Source: Kiritimatiellia bacterium
GTDB lineage: Bacteria > Verrucomicrobiota > Kiritimatiellia > RFP12 > JAAYLN01
Assembly: GCA_017962605.1 (NCBI GenBank)
Contig: JAGCUY010000176.1
Coordinates: 1-59,827, forward strand
Length of the DNA: 59,827 nucleotides
Direction: 5' to 3'
Part shown: positions 40,341 through 48,445 of the stretch, piece by piece
Position numbering within the stretch: position 1 is the first letter of the stretch
Layout of the letters: each line of letters opens with the position of its first letter
Made by a program: the position numbers and the translations under genes
The notes under the pieces: generated by a model
Told to the model about the DNA's origin: nothing
Database searches by the model: none
Seen by the model: the letters and a program-made list of their open reading frames with translations, nothing else

Positions 40341-43300
40341 CTATTGGATGTAGAACAGGGTTCCGTGCCAGTCGTTGTAGGTTACGAAGATGTGACCGTT
40401 GTTGACGATGGTGCGCCCGGCGGTGAGCGTGGCGGGGGCGACGACGTTGGTGAGGAGCGTCACCGTGCCTCCGCGCCCGGCGGCGCGTAGGGCGTCCGCG
40501 ATGGAGTCGTAGCGGACGCCGTTCACCTCGGCGACGGCCTTGTCGATGGTGTATCCGGCGAAGCCGCCGACCCGCTTGCCCTGGAAATCAACCCGGCCCG
40601 CGATCCTGGCGCCGGAGCCTGGCGCCGCGAACCATTCGCGGCCCGTGGCGTCGTGCAGGCGCGTCCATTCGCCGTCGCGGAAGACGAGGTAGGAGACGAG
40701 CGGTTGTGCGGCTGTCGTGTCCAGTTCAAGGGCGGCCTGGACGAAGTCGCCCTCGAAGGGGAGTGTCACGCGGTCTTCAAGGGGTTTCCAGACCGTGGCC
40801 CCGCTCTCGTCCACCAGTCCGTGCAGGATGACGTCGAAGCCGCCGGCGGCCACCGCCGCTAGCCCCGCGCGGCTGCCGTTCGCGATGGCGTATTGGAGAT
40901 TCGTCGCCAGCGCGTTCGTGCTGGCGTATCCGCTCCCGTAGAGCATGATTTCAGCGCGGGCGAGGGAGCCGGTGCAGTCCTGGAGCGCGGCGAAGGCCGC
41001 GCCTCCCTCCCCGAGGTCATAAAGTCCCGCCTTGGCGGCGGGAGCCGTCCCGCCGACCCAGGCGCCGCCGGAGACGGCGCCAGTCGCGGGGTCGGCGCTG
41101 AACCAGTCCGCCGCGCTCCCCAGACGCAGGGGTGACGGCAACGGCCCGCCCACAATCTCCACTCCGTTCGTGTCGAAGAGAGAGAATGAAAGGGTGTAGT
41201 CGATTCCGCCGCCCAGGACGGCGTCGGGCACCGTCGTCGTCGTGTCAAACGAGTATTCTCCCGACCCGGCCCAGTCCTGCTCCGCCGTGCCGAGAACGGC
41301 GCCGTCGGCGCCGAGGACCGTCATGCGGATCTTCGCCCCGGCCGGTATGACGTTCGCCGGCGCGACGCTGGTGATCGCGACGGTGGCCGTGCCGTTCGTC
41401 CAGGCGAAACCGTGGGTGAAGGCTCCGGACATCGCCAGCGACGGCTCCAGCTGGCGCATCCAGACGCCGCTCCCGCGCGTGAGGGCGAAGAGGCGGCCGC
41501 GGTCCACCGCAACGCAGCGCTTGACGCCAGACGGGTAGTCGAGGCCGCCCTCCAGGTCGGAGAATGTCCGGCCGCCGTCGCGCGAGACGATGATGGCGTT
41601 CTTGTTAGCCGCGACGGCAAGCCCCGGCACATGCGCGTCGAACGCGACGCAGACGCTGCTTCGCCAGCCCGTGCTGGGCGCGTTGGTGGTGATTAGGGTG
41701 TGCCAATTACGGCCGCCGTCGGTCGATTCCAGGAGCCTGTCGCCATACGCGGCGAGGAAACGTCCCGGCGCAAACGGGTCGGCGGCGATGGTGCGATAGC
41801 ATGTTGCGTTTGTGATGGAGGTCGTGGGAACCCAGCCGGGGGTCTCGCCGCCTCGTTCCAGCGTGTAGCATGTGCCGCCGTAGGTCGAGAGGACGGCCGA
41901 GCCGTCGGGCGAGAAGACCAGCTGCGGTCCCCAACCCGCCTCGCCGCCACCTGCGAACTCCGATGGCTTGAAGAGATTCGTACCGTCGGATGGGAGACCA
42001 TCGGAAGCGCGCGTAAAGCTTTCGCCCTGGTCGGCGGAGACCCACACGCCGCCGCCATCCGGTCCGCTTGGGCCGGCGACGCAGAGATACACCTCGTCGT
42101 TCGTCGGATCGACGGCGACGGTGTAGGCCGAGATTTCCTGCTCGGGATAGGTGCCCGGGGAGCCTTCGCGGAAGGCGGGCAGCCCCGCTTTCGCTGGCAC
42201 CTCCCATGTGCGGCCGCCGTCGCGCGTCCGCAGGAACTTGATGCCGGATTTCCCGCCGATGCAATAGGCAAGATTGGTTGTCTGGGCGCTCCAGGAAATC
42301 GAATTGGCGTAGGCGGAATATTTGGTGTAAATGGAATGGAATGACTTGCCCCCGTCGTGTGAGGCGCTGAGCCCGAGGTCGGCGTAGCCGTAGAGGATGT
42401 TGGTGCTGGAATGGGGGTCGCAGGCGACCATGAAGGGCACGAGCTGGCTTATGCCGTTCACGCGGCTTGTCCAGGTCTTGCCTGCGTCCAGCGTCTCCCA
42501 GATCTCGAACCAGTCGGTCGCCAGCCAGTGGTTGCGGTCGCGCGGGTCGATGTTGATCGTGCCAAGCGCCCAGAACTCGCCGTTCTTGGCGCGCGGCGCG
42601 AGATGGTGCTCGGCGACGGGGTCGCCGAGCGAGACTGATACGCGCGTCACCTTGCTCCACGTCGTATCATTTTTGCCGCGCCTGAAGATTTCTCCTTTCG
42701 CGTTGCCGACGAGCCAGAAGTTCGGCCCCGCCGCAAGCGCCTGGTAGCGCTTGGCGTCGGTGTATCCCGGCTCGGAGGCGCTGTCCGACGCGATGGACAG
42801 CCCCGATTCGAAAGCGTACCACGTCGCGCCGTAGTCATCGGAGGCGCGGACATGGCGGTTGGCGAACAGCCCGACGATGCGCGACGAGCCGGCGATTTGG
42901 GCCGTCTCCGTCGGCGACTCGGTGCTGGAGAGCGTCGTCCACGTCGTGCCTCCGTTGTCGGAGCGGAAGAAGCCCTTCCCGCGCTCATGCGATGTGGCGT
43001 TCTGGTCCTGCCGCCCCGGTTTCATCAGTCCGGGGGCGCAGACGTAGATTCGCGACGGGTTGGATGGGTCGATGCGGATGTCGGTGATCAGCATTTGGGT
43101 CAGGCCGAGGTTGGTCCACGTCTTGCCGTTGTCGTTGGAACGGAAGACGCCATCCCAGTCCTCGCCGCAGTAAATGATGTCGGGGTTGGTGGGGTGCCGC
43201 GCCATGCACTGCCCCATCCAGCGGGTGTTGCCGTCGCCGTAGAATTTTGCGGTGAGGGTCCGCCGGAAAGTCCGGCCGCCGTCGGTTGTCACATACACCC

Positions 43301-43652
43301 CGGCGGGCTTGTCGAAGCTGTCGCCGGCCGCAATGAGAAAGGTGTTGGCGTCGCGCGGGTCAACTGAAAGGGCTCGCACGTGGTCGGCCCAGCGGGCGCG
43401 TTGGTCAATCGGCATCAGCGCGTGGAGCGGCGTCCACGAGCGGCCGCCGTCGTCAGAGCGGTAGGGGCCGCCGACATCGACGTAGGCGTACCAGCGCGAG
43501 GGGTTCGAAGGCGCGATGGCGACGTTCTGGACATACCCGCCGCCGAAGACCGGCAGGACGCTCCAGGACTCGTCGGCGCAAGCGGTCGCGGCGAACAGCG
43601 CCAGCGCGAGAGCCGCGATGCGGCGGGATTTGACGTTAGGGGAAATATTCAT
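40341..43652 (-). CDS. Secreted GH74-like propeller protein with accessory modules and C-terminal tail
   Basis: The 1103-aa protein has a signal peptide and the same double-propeller Asp-box array as its paralogue (about residues 28-735, opening WSVLPVFGGGYVQNVAIAPS). About 365 extra residues follow. These include a module also present in the acetylxylan esterase (about 870-1040) and a 'VNGVRYDSIADAL...GGTVTLLTN' repeat module (about 1043-1080). The chain ends NDWHGTLFYIQ-stop. The DNA of the tail is identical over 59 nt to that of the gene at 49595. Xyloglucan is the usual GH74 substrate; that activity is inferred. The gene follows the AAA/PD-(D/E)XK gene. Confidence 0.8.
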   Translation of the reverse strand: MNISPNVKSRRIAALALALFAATACADESWSVLPVFGGGYVQNVAIAPSNPSRWYAYVDVGGPYRSDDGGRSWTPLHALMPIDQRARWADHVRALSVDPRDANTFLIAAGDSFDKPAGVYVTTDGGRTFRRTLTAKFYGDGNTRWMGQCMARHPTNPDIIYCGEDWDGVFRSNDNGKTWTNLGLTQMLITDIRIDPSNPSRIYVCAPGLMKPGRQDQNATSHERGKGFFRSDNGGTTWTTLSSTESPTETAQIAGSSRIVGLFANRHVRASDDYGATWYAFESGLSIASDSASEPGYTDAKRYQALAAGPNFWLVGNAKGEIFRRGKNDTTWSKVTRVSVSLGDPVAEHHLAPRAKNGEFWALGTINIDPRDRNHWLATDWFEIWETLDAGKTWTSRVNGISQLVPFMVACDPHSSTNILYGYADLGLSASHDGGKSFHSIYTKYSAYANSISWSAQTTNLAYCIGGKSGIKFLRTRDGGRTWEVPAKAGLPAFREGSPGTYPEQEISAYTVAVDPTNDEVYLCVAGPSGPDGGGVWVSADQGESFTRASDGLPSDGTNLFKPSEFAGGGEAGWGPQLVFSPDGSAVLSTYGGTCYTLERGGETPGWVPTTSITNATCYRTIAADPFAPGRFLAAYGDRLLESTDGGRNWHTLITTNAPSTGWRSSVCVAFDAHVPGLAVAANKNAIIVSRDGGRTFSDLEGGLDYPSGVKRCVAVDRGRLFALTRGSGVWMRQLEPSLAMSGAFTHGFAWTNGTATVAITSVAPANVIPAGAKIRMTVLGADGAVLGTAEQDWAGSGEYSFDTTTTVPDAVLGGGIDYTLSFSLFDTNGVEIVGGPLPSPLRLGSAADWFSADPATGAVSGGAWVGGTAPAAKAGLYDLGEGGAAFAALQDCTGSLARAEIMLYGSGYASTNALATNLQYAIANGSRAGLAAVAAGGFDVILHGLVDESGATVWKPLEDRVTLPFEGDFVQAALELDTTAAQPLVSYLVFRDGEWTRLHDATGREWFAAPGSGARIAGRVDFQGKRVGGFAGYTIDKAVAEVNGVRYDSIADALRAAGRGGTVTLLTNVVAPATLTAGRTIVNNGHIFVTYNDWHGTLFYIQ
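40352..40410 (-). repeat. C-terminal tail cassette, copy A (59 nt identical to copy B)
   Basis: This block encodes the last residues of the GH74-like protein. It is identical base for base to 49606-49664, which ends the broken esterase gene 9.2 kb away. Identity falls off sharply on the upstream (5') side. Confidence 0.9.
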
Positions 43653-43710
43653 TGTTCACAAATCCTCATTGTCCATCAACATCTATGTCAACAAGTTGTT
43701 TTGACAGGAT

Positions 43711-45471
43711 TCACAGGATTATCTGCTCCTCGGCGATTTGCTCACAGCGGAAGAGTTCGCCGCCTTTGAATTGGAATACAATCTGGTGAAGCGTCGTGCC
43801 ACGGGCGAGGGACGGGAGGGACTTGTCGGCGCGGTAGCGCGCGAGCTGTTGCAGCGCCTCCTGATACTGTGCATCAAGCCGCTCCTGCGGCGCATCGGCC
43901 TTGTCGTATTTGAGTTCGATCAGGTAGCTGTGCCTCACGTCGCCGAAGTGGTGGCGCTCCGGGAAAAGGCAGAAGTCGCAGAAGCCGCGAGAGAGCTCCA
44001 TCTCCGGCTCCATGAGGTAGAAGTCCAGATGGCCGAACTCGCACTGCATGTAGCCCTGAATGCGGGATTCGCCCTGGATGCCGCCGCGAACCGGGGTCGT
44101 CTCGGCGAAGTCCGCAGCCAGTCGCGCCAGGAAAGGCCTCCACTCGCCACGGTAGGCAAAGCCAGAGGCGAGCGTCCCCAGTTCCGTCCAATCTGGGACG
44201 CGGGTGCGGACGTAGTGCTCGCGCAGGTAATCAAAGACCTGCTCCCTCACGCAGACGTTCGGGATGCGGAACCAGTCGAGCCCTTCGCGGCGCCCCTTCA
44301 TCGAGATGATGCCGTAATAGTAGAAAAGCGACTTGAAGTTCTCAGGATTCGGGATGCTGTCGGCCGGGAAGGATGGCTTCAAATCGAACCAGATTTCGCC
44401 GTCGGCGGCCAGCCGTTCTGTGACGGGCAGGGAGTCCTGGACGTTCTGCGGGTCGATGCGGCGCTGGATGTCGGCGATGACCCTGAGCTTGGCGTAGTCC
44501 GTGGCAATGTTGGTGTCCACCCAGTTTCGAGGGGCCTTCCCTGTCTTGACAAGCGCATTGAGGAAGTAGAGCGCCATGTCGCTGTTGAAGACGCTTTCCT
44601 CGCCGCGCTTGTCCTCGGCGAAGCAGTAGCCGTCGTACCATGGCTTGATGGCCGCGACCCACTCCGCCGGTTCGCCGGTCTGGTATTTGCCCACGCCTTT
44701 GAAATCGGTGTAGAGGCGGAGGCATTCCTCCTCGGAGAAGCCCAGCATCGCGTTGAAGTCCGCGTCCTGCGAGATGTTCAAGGCGATGTTGAAGCCGCTT
44801 GTGAGGTCGTCCATCGTCACGGGCGAGACGCCCGTCATGTAGATGCGGTCGAAGCTGCCCTTGAACATCTTGAACCAGGCCCGGTAAAAGCCCTGCCCGT
44901 GCGTGATGTCGCGGTAGCTGTTGTTTTCCTCCGCCTGGAGCATCGTGTTGGTGAAGTTGTCGTATTCGTCCAGCATCAGGTAGAGGTGGAGGTCCAGACG
45001 CTGGGCCGCCGAGACGATCTTCGTCAGCTTTTCAGAGGCGGTGTCGGCCCTGGCGAATTGCGCGACTAGGTCCTTGCCGTAGGCGTCGCCGTATTTTATA
45101 ATGAAGTCGTCCAGGCAAGCGCCGATATAGCTTTCAAAACGCTGCTGAAGCGTCTGTTTGGCGCTCGTTCCGACCTTCGAGAAGTCCATGTAGAGTACTT
45201 GGAAGCGGTTCCTGTTCTCCGTTGGGTTTCTGGCGATTTTAAGACCGCCGAAGAGCGCGTCGAAATTATTCTTCTCCGCGATGTCATAGTAGCAGCGGAG
45301 CAGGCTGGCCATGAGCGACTTGCCGAAGCGCCGCGGCCGAACGAATAAAAGGAAGGACCCGGCGCGCTCCAAAAGCGGGATGTAGCCGGTCTTGTCAATG
45401 TAGTAATAGCCTTCGCGCCGGATGCGCTTGAAGTCGCAGACACCGTATGGAATTTTGAGATTGCCACTCAT
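43711..45471 (-). CDS. AAA-ATPase-like protein with PD-(D/E)XK C-terminus
   Basis: The 586-aa protein matches the predicted AAA-ATPase family with a DUF1703/PD-(D/E)XK_9 tail. The start is LKIPYGVCDFKRIRREGYYY, the Walker A-like block is RPRRFGKSL (about residues 45-53), and LYLMLDEYDNF resembles Walker B. The nuclease-like segment near the C-terminus includes FGDVRHSYLIELKYDKAD. These genes are common and often multicopy in gut and sediment anaerobes; function unknown. I chose the ATG at 45471 as the conserved family start. A TATGCT box and a small hairpin lie upstream. The last codons (IIL-stop) come from a tandem repeat. It interrupts an otherwise continuous glycan locus. Confidence 0.88.
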   Translation of the reverse strand: MSGNLKIPYGVCDFKRIRREGYYYIDKTGYIPLLERAGSFLLFVRPRRFGKSLMASLLRCYYDIAEKNNFDALFGGLKIARNPTENRNRFQVLYMDFSKVGTSAKQTLQQRFESYIGACLDDFIIKYGDAYGKDLVAQFARADTASEKLTKIVSAAQRLDLHLYLMLDEYDNFTNTMLQAEENNSYRDITHGQGFYRAWFKMFKGSFDRIYMTGVSPVTMDDLTSGFNIALNISQDADFNAMLGFSEEECLRLYTDFKGVGKYQTGEPAEWVAAIKPWYDGYCFAEDKRGEESVFNSDMALYFLNALVKTGKAPRNWVDTNIATDYAKLRVIADIQRRIDPQNVQDSLPVTERLAADGEIWFDLKPSFPADSIPNPENFKSLFYYYGIISMKGRREGLDWFRIPNVCVREQVFDYLREHYVRTRVPDWTELGTLASGFAYRGEWRPFLARLAADFAETTPVRGGIQGESRIQGYMQCEFGHLDFYLMEPEMELSRGFCDFCLFPERHHFGDVRHSYLIELKYDKADAPQERLDAQYQEALQQLARYRADKSLPSLARGTTLHQIVFQFKGGELFRCEQIAEEQIIL

Positions 45472-45552
45472 ACTGGCCTCTTGTCGTTTGTGACGACAAG
45501 CATACCACATCGCCGCGCAGGGCGCAAGCCACAAAAAACTTTTTCAAAAGCT

Positions 45553-45582
45553 GGCGCGGGAGTTCACAAAAACTCCCGCGCC
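45553..45582 (-). terminator. Rho-independent terminator after the 45593 DUF2341-LamG gene
   Basis: An 11-bp perfect stem (GGCGCGGGAGT / ACTCCCGCGCC) with an 8-nt loop lies 10 nt past the stop codon. On the minus strand T-rich tracts (CTTTTGAAAAAGTTTTTT) follow. It would separate the LamG gene from the AAA gene. Confidence 0.75.
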
Positions 45583-45592
45583 ATGTCTGCGG

Positions 45593-47821
45593 CTACTGGA
45601 AGAAGATGACTGAGCCGGTGACGTTGTCACCGACGGTGCCGTAGCGTGTGAACGTAGCGTTGGCCGCGATGGTGTCGTAGGTCGCCTTCACCCAAGCATC
45701 CGAACGCGCCACCTTCGAGATACGGACTTCGTCGATCTTGCCGGGGAAGACCGTGCTTTTGCTGTAGTGTTCGTTTCCGATGGTCAGTGGCGCACTCGCA
45801 TTGTGAAGGCCGACACCCGTGACGTTACTGCCGGAAGACTTCTCGACAACGGATGTGCCATTAATAAATCCAGTTCGAATCCCCGTGCTGCCGTCCCAGC
45901 GGAAACTCTGGTGCGCCCACTCGTTCAGCTGGGGGTTTGCACCGGACCCTGGCCATACATCGCAATACCCATTTGCAGAAGTATATAAGACGCCGGTGAG
46001 TTGTCCACTAGTTTTCCGCTGATACAACTCGTAGGGAACCGACCAAGGACTCGGGGCCATTTTACTTATTAGGAAGGCATTGGCAGATGGATAGTCGGTT
46101 TGGAATGTCCAAGCTTCAAGGGTGATGCCTGGAAAGCCGTCATGGATGGTGCCGCCATCTGCGGCTTGGAAGCAACCGGTCATAACGCCGTCGCGTCCCA
46201 GCTCGGCTGCGGTGCCAACGATGCCATCAACGCCGCACAAGATGCCGTCGCGATAGGACGAAGGGGCGGTGACGTTCTTGCCGGTTGCGGTGGAGTCCTT
46301 CTGTGTGAAGGTTCCTTCGGCGGCGTTCATGTGCCACACGCCAACGTAGTTTGCGTCCCACACCTCTGTGGGATCGACTGCCGGCGCGAGGTTCCAGCCG
46401 TAGTAGCCCCTGATTCGAGTGTCCTTCGTGAGCGTTGGAATCTTGACCCAAATCAGTGATTCGCCATCCGGGTTCCAGACCTCGACTTCGCAGGGAAGGA
46501 GGGTGCCGTTCGCGTCGGCGAAGCGAAGGTCGGCGCCCCCCTCCTTCACGCAGTCGGCGTAGTGGAAGCCTGGGATGCCCGCTTCGGAGACCTTCACCAG
46601 CACGGGGAAGTCATCCAGCGTAGCGCCCTCTTCGACGCCGGGGAATGCGACCGAGAACTTGTGTGCGTATTTCGTCCAGTCATTCGGCACTTCAGAAACG
46701 GCGAAATCGTCGTTCGCGATGGTGTCGTGCGTCGCCGCAACCCAGTCATCGGAGCGGGCGACGTTGGAGACGCGGACTTCATCGATTTTGCCGGGGAACA
46801 CCATTTGTTGGTTTTGGAAAAAGTTCCCGACATAGAGAGATCCTCCAACAACAATGCCCGTTCCCTTATAATTGTTGTGAGCCACTAGTTCATGGACATT
46901 GTCTCCGTTTAAAAAGCCAGTTGTAAGTCCTGTGTCGCCGCGCCAGCGGAAAACCTGGTGTGTCCACTCGTTAAGTTGGACACCAGCGTGGGAGCTTCCT
47001 TGCCAAAAGCCAACAGCTGCCTGGGTGCCCACGCTGTTGGTTTTATAGATGTATGCGGCCATTTTCCCATTGGTGTCTTTCAGTTGCTGGAAATAATAGG
47101 CAGACTGGTTCACATTCGGGTCCTGTTTGTTGAAGATATAGCGATGTTCGGAAACATAGGCGGTTTGGTATGTCCACGTCTCCAGCGTTATGGCGCTTAA
47201 ACCGTCAAGGATACCTTTGGTGTCTGGCACGGAGTACCCTCCGGTCTTGACTCCTCCTTGTCCCAACTCGACAGCATAGCCAACCGCACCTTCTACCCTG
47301 CACTCCATGCCGTTCCGATACGAGGAGCTCGTAGAAAGATTGTGGCCGTTTATGGTGGAGTCTATTTGCCCATACGTAAGCGCGGACGCGTTCATGTGCC
47401 ATACGGCGAGATAGCCGTTGGTCCAGACATCGGTGGGTGTCACTTCGGGGGCGGCGGCGTTGCCGTAGCGGACGGTGATGGTCGTGTGATTGTTGAGCTC
47501 TGGGACGCTGACCCAGACGAGGGACTCGCCGTCGGGGTTCCAGGTGTCGACCTCGCTGGGGAGGAGGTTGCCGCCGGCGTCGAAGAAGCGCACGTCGCCG
47601 CCGCCCGTGAGTTCGCACTTGGAGTAGTCGAAGTTGTTGCGCGCCTTTGAGAGGCGGATGAGGGCGGGGAAGTTCGTCAGCGTCGTCGAGCCTTGGTAGC
47701 CGGCGAACTTGACGTTGAACTCCTTCGCGTATGACGGCTCGCCGTCGGCGAAGGTGGCGCGCGGGGCGCAGAGGATGGCCGCGGCGATTGCCGAGGCGAG
47801 GATGAACGTACGTTTTCTCAT
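45593..47821 (-). CDS. Secreted protein with two DUF2341-LamG units
   Basis: The 742-aa protein is built like that at 21814-24066: signal peptide (MRKRTFILASAIAAAILCAP), then two DUF2341 (FPALIRLSKARNNFDYSKCE; FPVLVKVSEAGIPGFHYADC) plus LamG units that end in IDEVRVSNVARSDDW and IDEVRISKVARSDAW. The linker AVWHMNASALTYG/GVWHMNAAEGTFT replaces the VWHLGE form. No catalytic residues are seen. It ends VTGSVIFFQ-stop. AAGGAGA lies 5 nt before the ATG, and a TTGACA-N17-AATAAT promoter drives it. A terminator follows, so it is largely its own unit. Glycan binding or display at the surface is inference. Confidence 0.87.
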   Translation of the reverse strand: MRKRTFILASAIAAAILCAPRATFADGEPSYAKEFNVKFAGYQGSTTLTNFPALIRLSKARNNFDYSKCELTGGGDVRFFDAGGNLLPSEVDTWNPDGESLVWVSVPELNNHTTITVRYGNAAAPEVTPTDVWTNGYLAVWHMNASALTYGQIDSTINGHNLSTSSSYRNGMECRVEGAVGYAVELGQGGVKTGGYSVPDTKGILDGLSAITLETWTYQTAYVSEHRYIFNKQDPNVNQSAYYFQQLKDTNGKMAAYIYKTNSVGTQAAVGFWQGSSHAGVQLNEWTHQVFRWRGDTGLTTGFLNGDNVHELVAHNNYKGTGIVVGGSLYVGNFFQNQQMVFPGKIDEVRVSNVARSDDWVAATHDTIANDDFAVSEVPNDWTKYAHKFSVAFPGVEEGATLDDFPVLVKVSEAGIPGFHYADCVKEGGADLRFADANGTLLPCEVEVWNPDGESLIWVKIPTLTKDTRIRGYYGWNLAPAVDPTEVWDANYVGVWHMNAAEGTFTQKDSTATGKNVTAPSSYRDGILCGVDGIVGTAAELGRDGVMTGCFQAADGGTIHDGFPGITLEAWTFQTDYPSANAFLISKMAPSPWSVPYELYQRKTSGQLTGVLYTSANGYCDVWPGSGANPQLNEWAHQSFRWDGSTGIRTGFINGTSVVEKSSGSNVTGVGLHNASAPLTIGNEHYSKSTVFPGKIDEVRISKVARSDAWVKATYDTIAANATFTRYGTVGDNVTGSVIFFQ

Positions 47822-47856
47822 TGATGTCTCCTTAGAAGGGTTTATAACAATGCTAA

Positions 47857-47885
47857 ATTATTCCAAAACTTTTCAGTCTTGTCAA
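47857..47885 (-). promoter_or_regulatory. Promoter of the 45593 gene, proximal copy
   Basis: TTGACA (47880-47885), a 17-bp spacer and AATAAT (47857-47862) make the best sigma-70 match in the window. A near-identical 66-bp copy lies just upstream (47940-48005). Confidence 0.75.
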
Positions 47886-48063
47886 GAACAGGAGGGAACA
47901 GGGAACAGGGAACAGGGAACAGGGAACAGGGAACAGGGAACGGGTTTATAACAATGCTAAATTGTGCCAAAACTTTTCAGACTTGTCAAGAACTGGAGGG
48001 AACAGGAAGAATGTGAAAATGTGAAAGTGTTGCCAATCCCAATGTTGCCAATGACCAATGCGG
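47886..48063. repeat. GGGAACA heptamer array with a duplicated promoter segment
   Basis: GGGAACA repeats six times at about 47896-47941. A second copy of the promoter segment (TTGACA at 47984-47989, with CACAAT in place of AATAAT) follows. After it come AATGTGA units, TTGCCAATG-type units and GGGGCTA/GGGACTA units. Nearly every unit is 7 nt. No gene is present. Confidence 0.85.
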
Positions 48064-48118
48064 GAATGGGGGCTAGGGACTAGGGGCTAGGGTTGGACTC
48101 CGTTCCGGCCGCCGCGCC

Positions 48119-48323
48119 TAACGCAAGTCGCTTCGCGACACGCAAGGGTTACGCTCGCATCGATGTGGCTACGACGGGCTACGCCCTACGCCACAATCGA
48201 TTCTCGCGTGGAGGTTGAAGGAACTTGCGGCAAAAGCGATTGTGGCGTAGCCGCCACGGGCGGCGTCGTAGCCACATCGGTTTTGACGCAGCTTTTGCGT
48301 CCGGCCACAGGCCGGTTGCGTTA
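48119..48323. repeat. Nested inverted repeat, about 200 bp
   Basis: The arm 48161-48199 (CGATGTGGCTACGAC...) pairs with 48237-48279 (...GTCGTAGCCACATCG). An outer pair TAACGCAA/TTGCGTTA lies at 48119-48126 and 48316-48323. No ORF fits it. Heptamer arrays flank both sides. It could be a miniature element or fold into a long RNA hairpin. Confidence 0.8.
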
Positions 48324-48325
48324 AT

Positions 48326-48445
48326 GGGGGAACAGGGAACAGGGAGCAGGGAACGTGGAACGGGGAATGGGAAATGTGAAAATGTGAAAATGTGGAAACA
48401 GCCAATGCCAATGAAGGGGCTAGGGACTAGGGGCTAGGGCCGGAC
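48326..48445. repeat. Drifting heptamer array (GGGAACA to AAATGTG to GGGGCTA)
   Basis: Units change stepwise: GGGAACA, GGGAGCA, GGGAACG, TGGAACG, GGGAATG, GGAAATG, TGAAAATG. GGGGCTA/GGGACTA units then end near the esterase stop. The closing words GGGGCTAGGGACTAGGGG are the same as those at 48069-48086 left of the inverted repeat. Confidence 0.8.

Noticed and set aside
37053-43652. The two GH74-like proteins as sialidases
   Set aside because: Asp boxes are shared by many propellers. The opening WSVLPVFGGGYVQNV and double-propeller length fit GH74-like enzymes, and no sialidase arginine triad or FRIP motif is seen.
43738-45069. 443-codon plus-strand frame opposite the AAA/PD-(D/E)XK gene
   Set aside because: It is complementary to a conserved family gene and its composition is that of a shadow frame.
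43711-45471. AAA/PD-(D/E)XK protein as part of a defence island
   Set aside because: No restriction, phage-defence or toxin gene accompanies it; it stands alone within a glycan locus, so only the family name is supported.
45860-45885. T-loop-like word GTTCGAATCC suggesting a tRNA
   Set aside because: It lies in frame inside a LamG domain (GIRTGFIN region) with no acceptor or anticodon arms nearby. I found no tRNA in the window.
47896-47941. GGGAACA array as a CRISPR array
   Set aside because: Units are 7 nt with no spacers and there are no cas genes. It is a simple tandem repeat.
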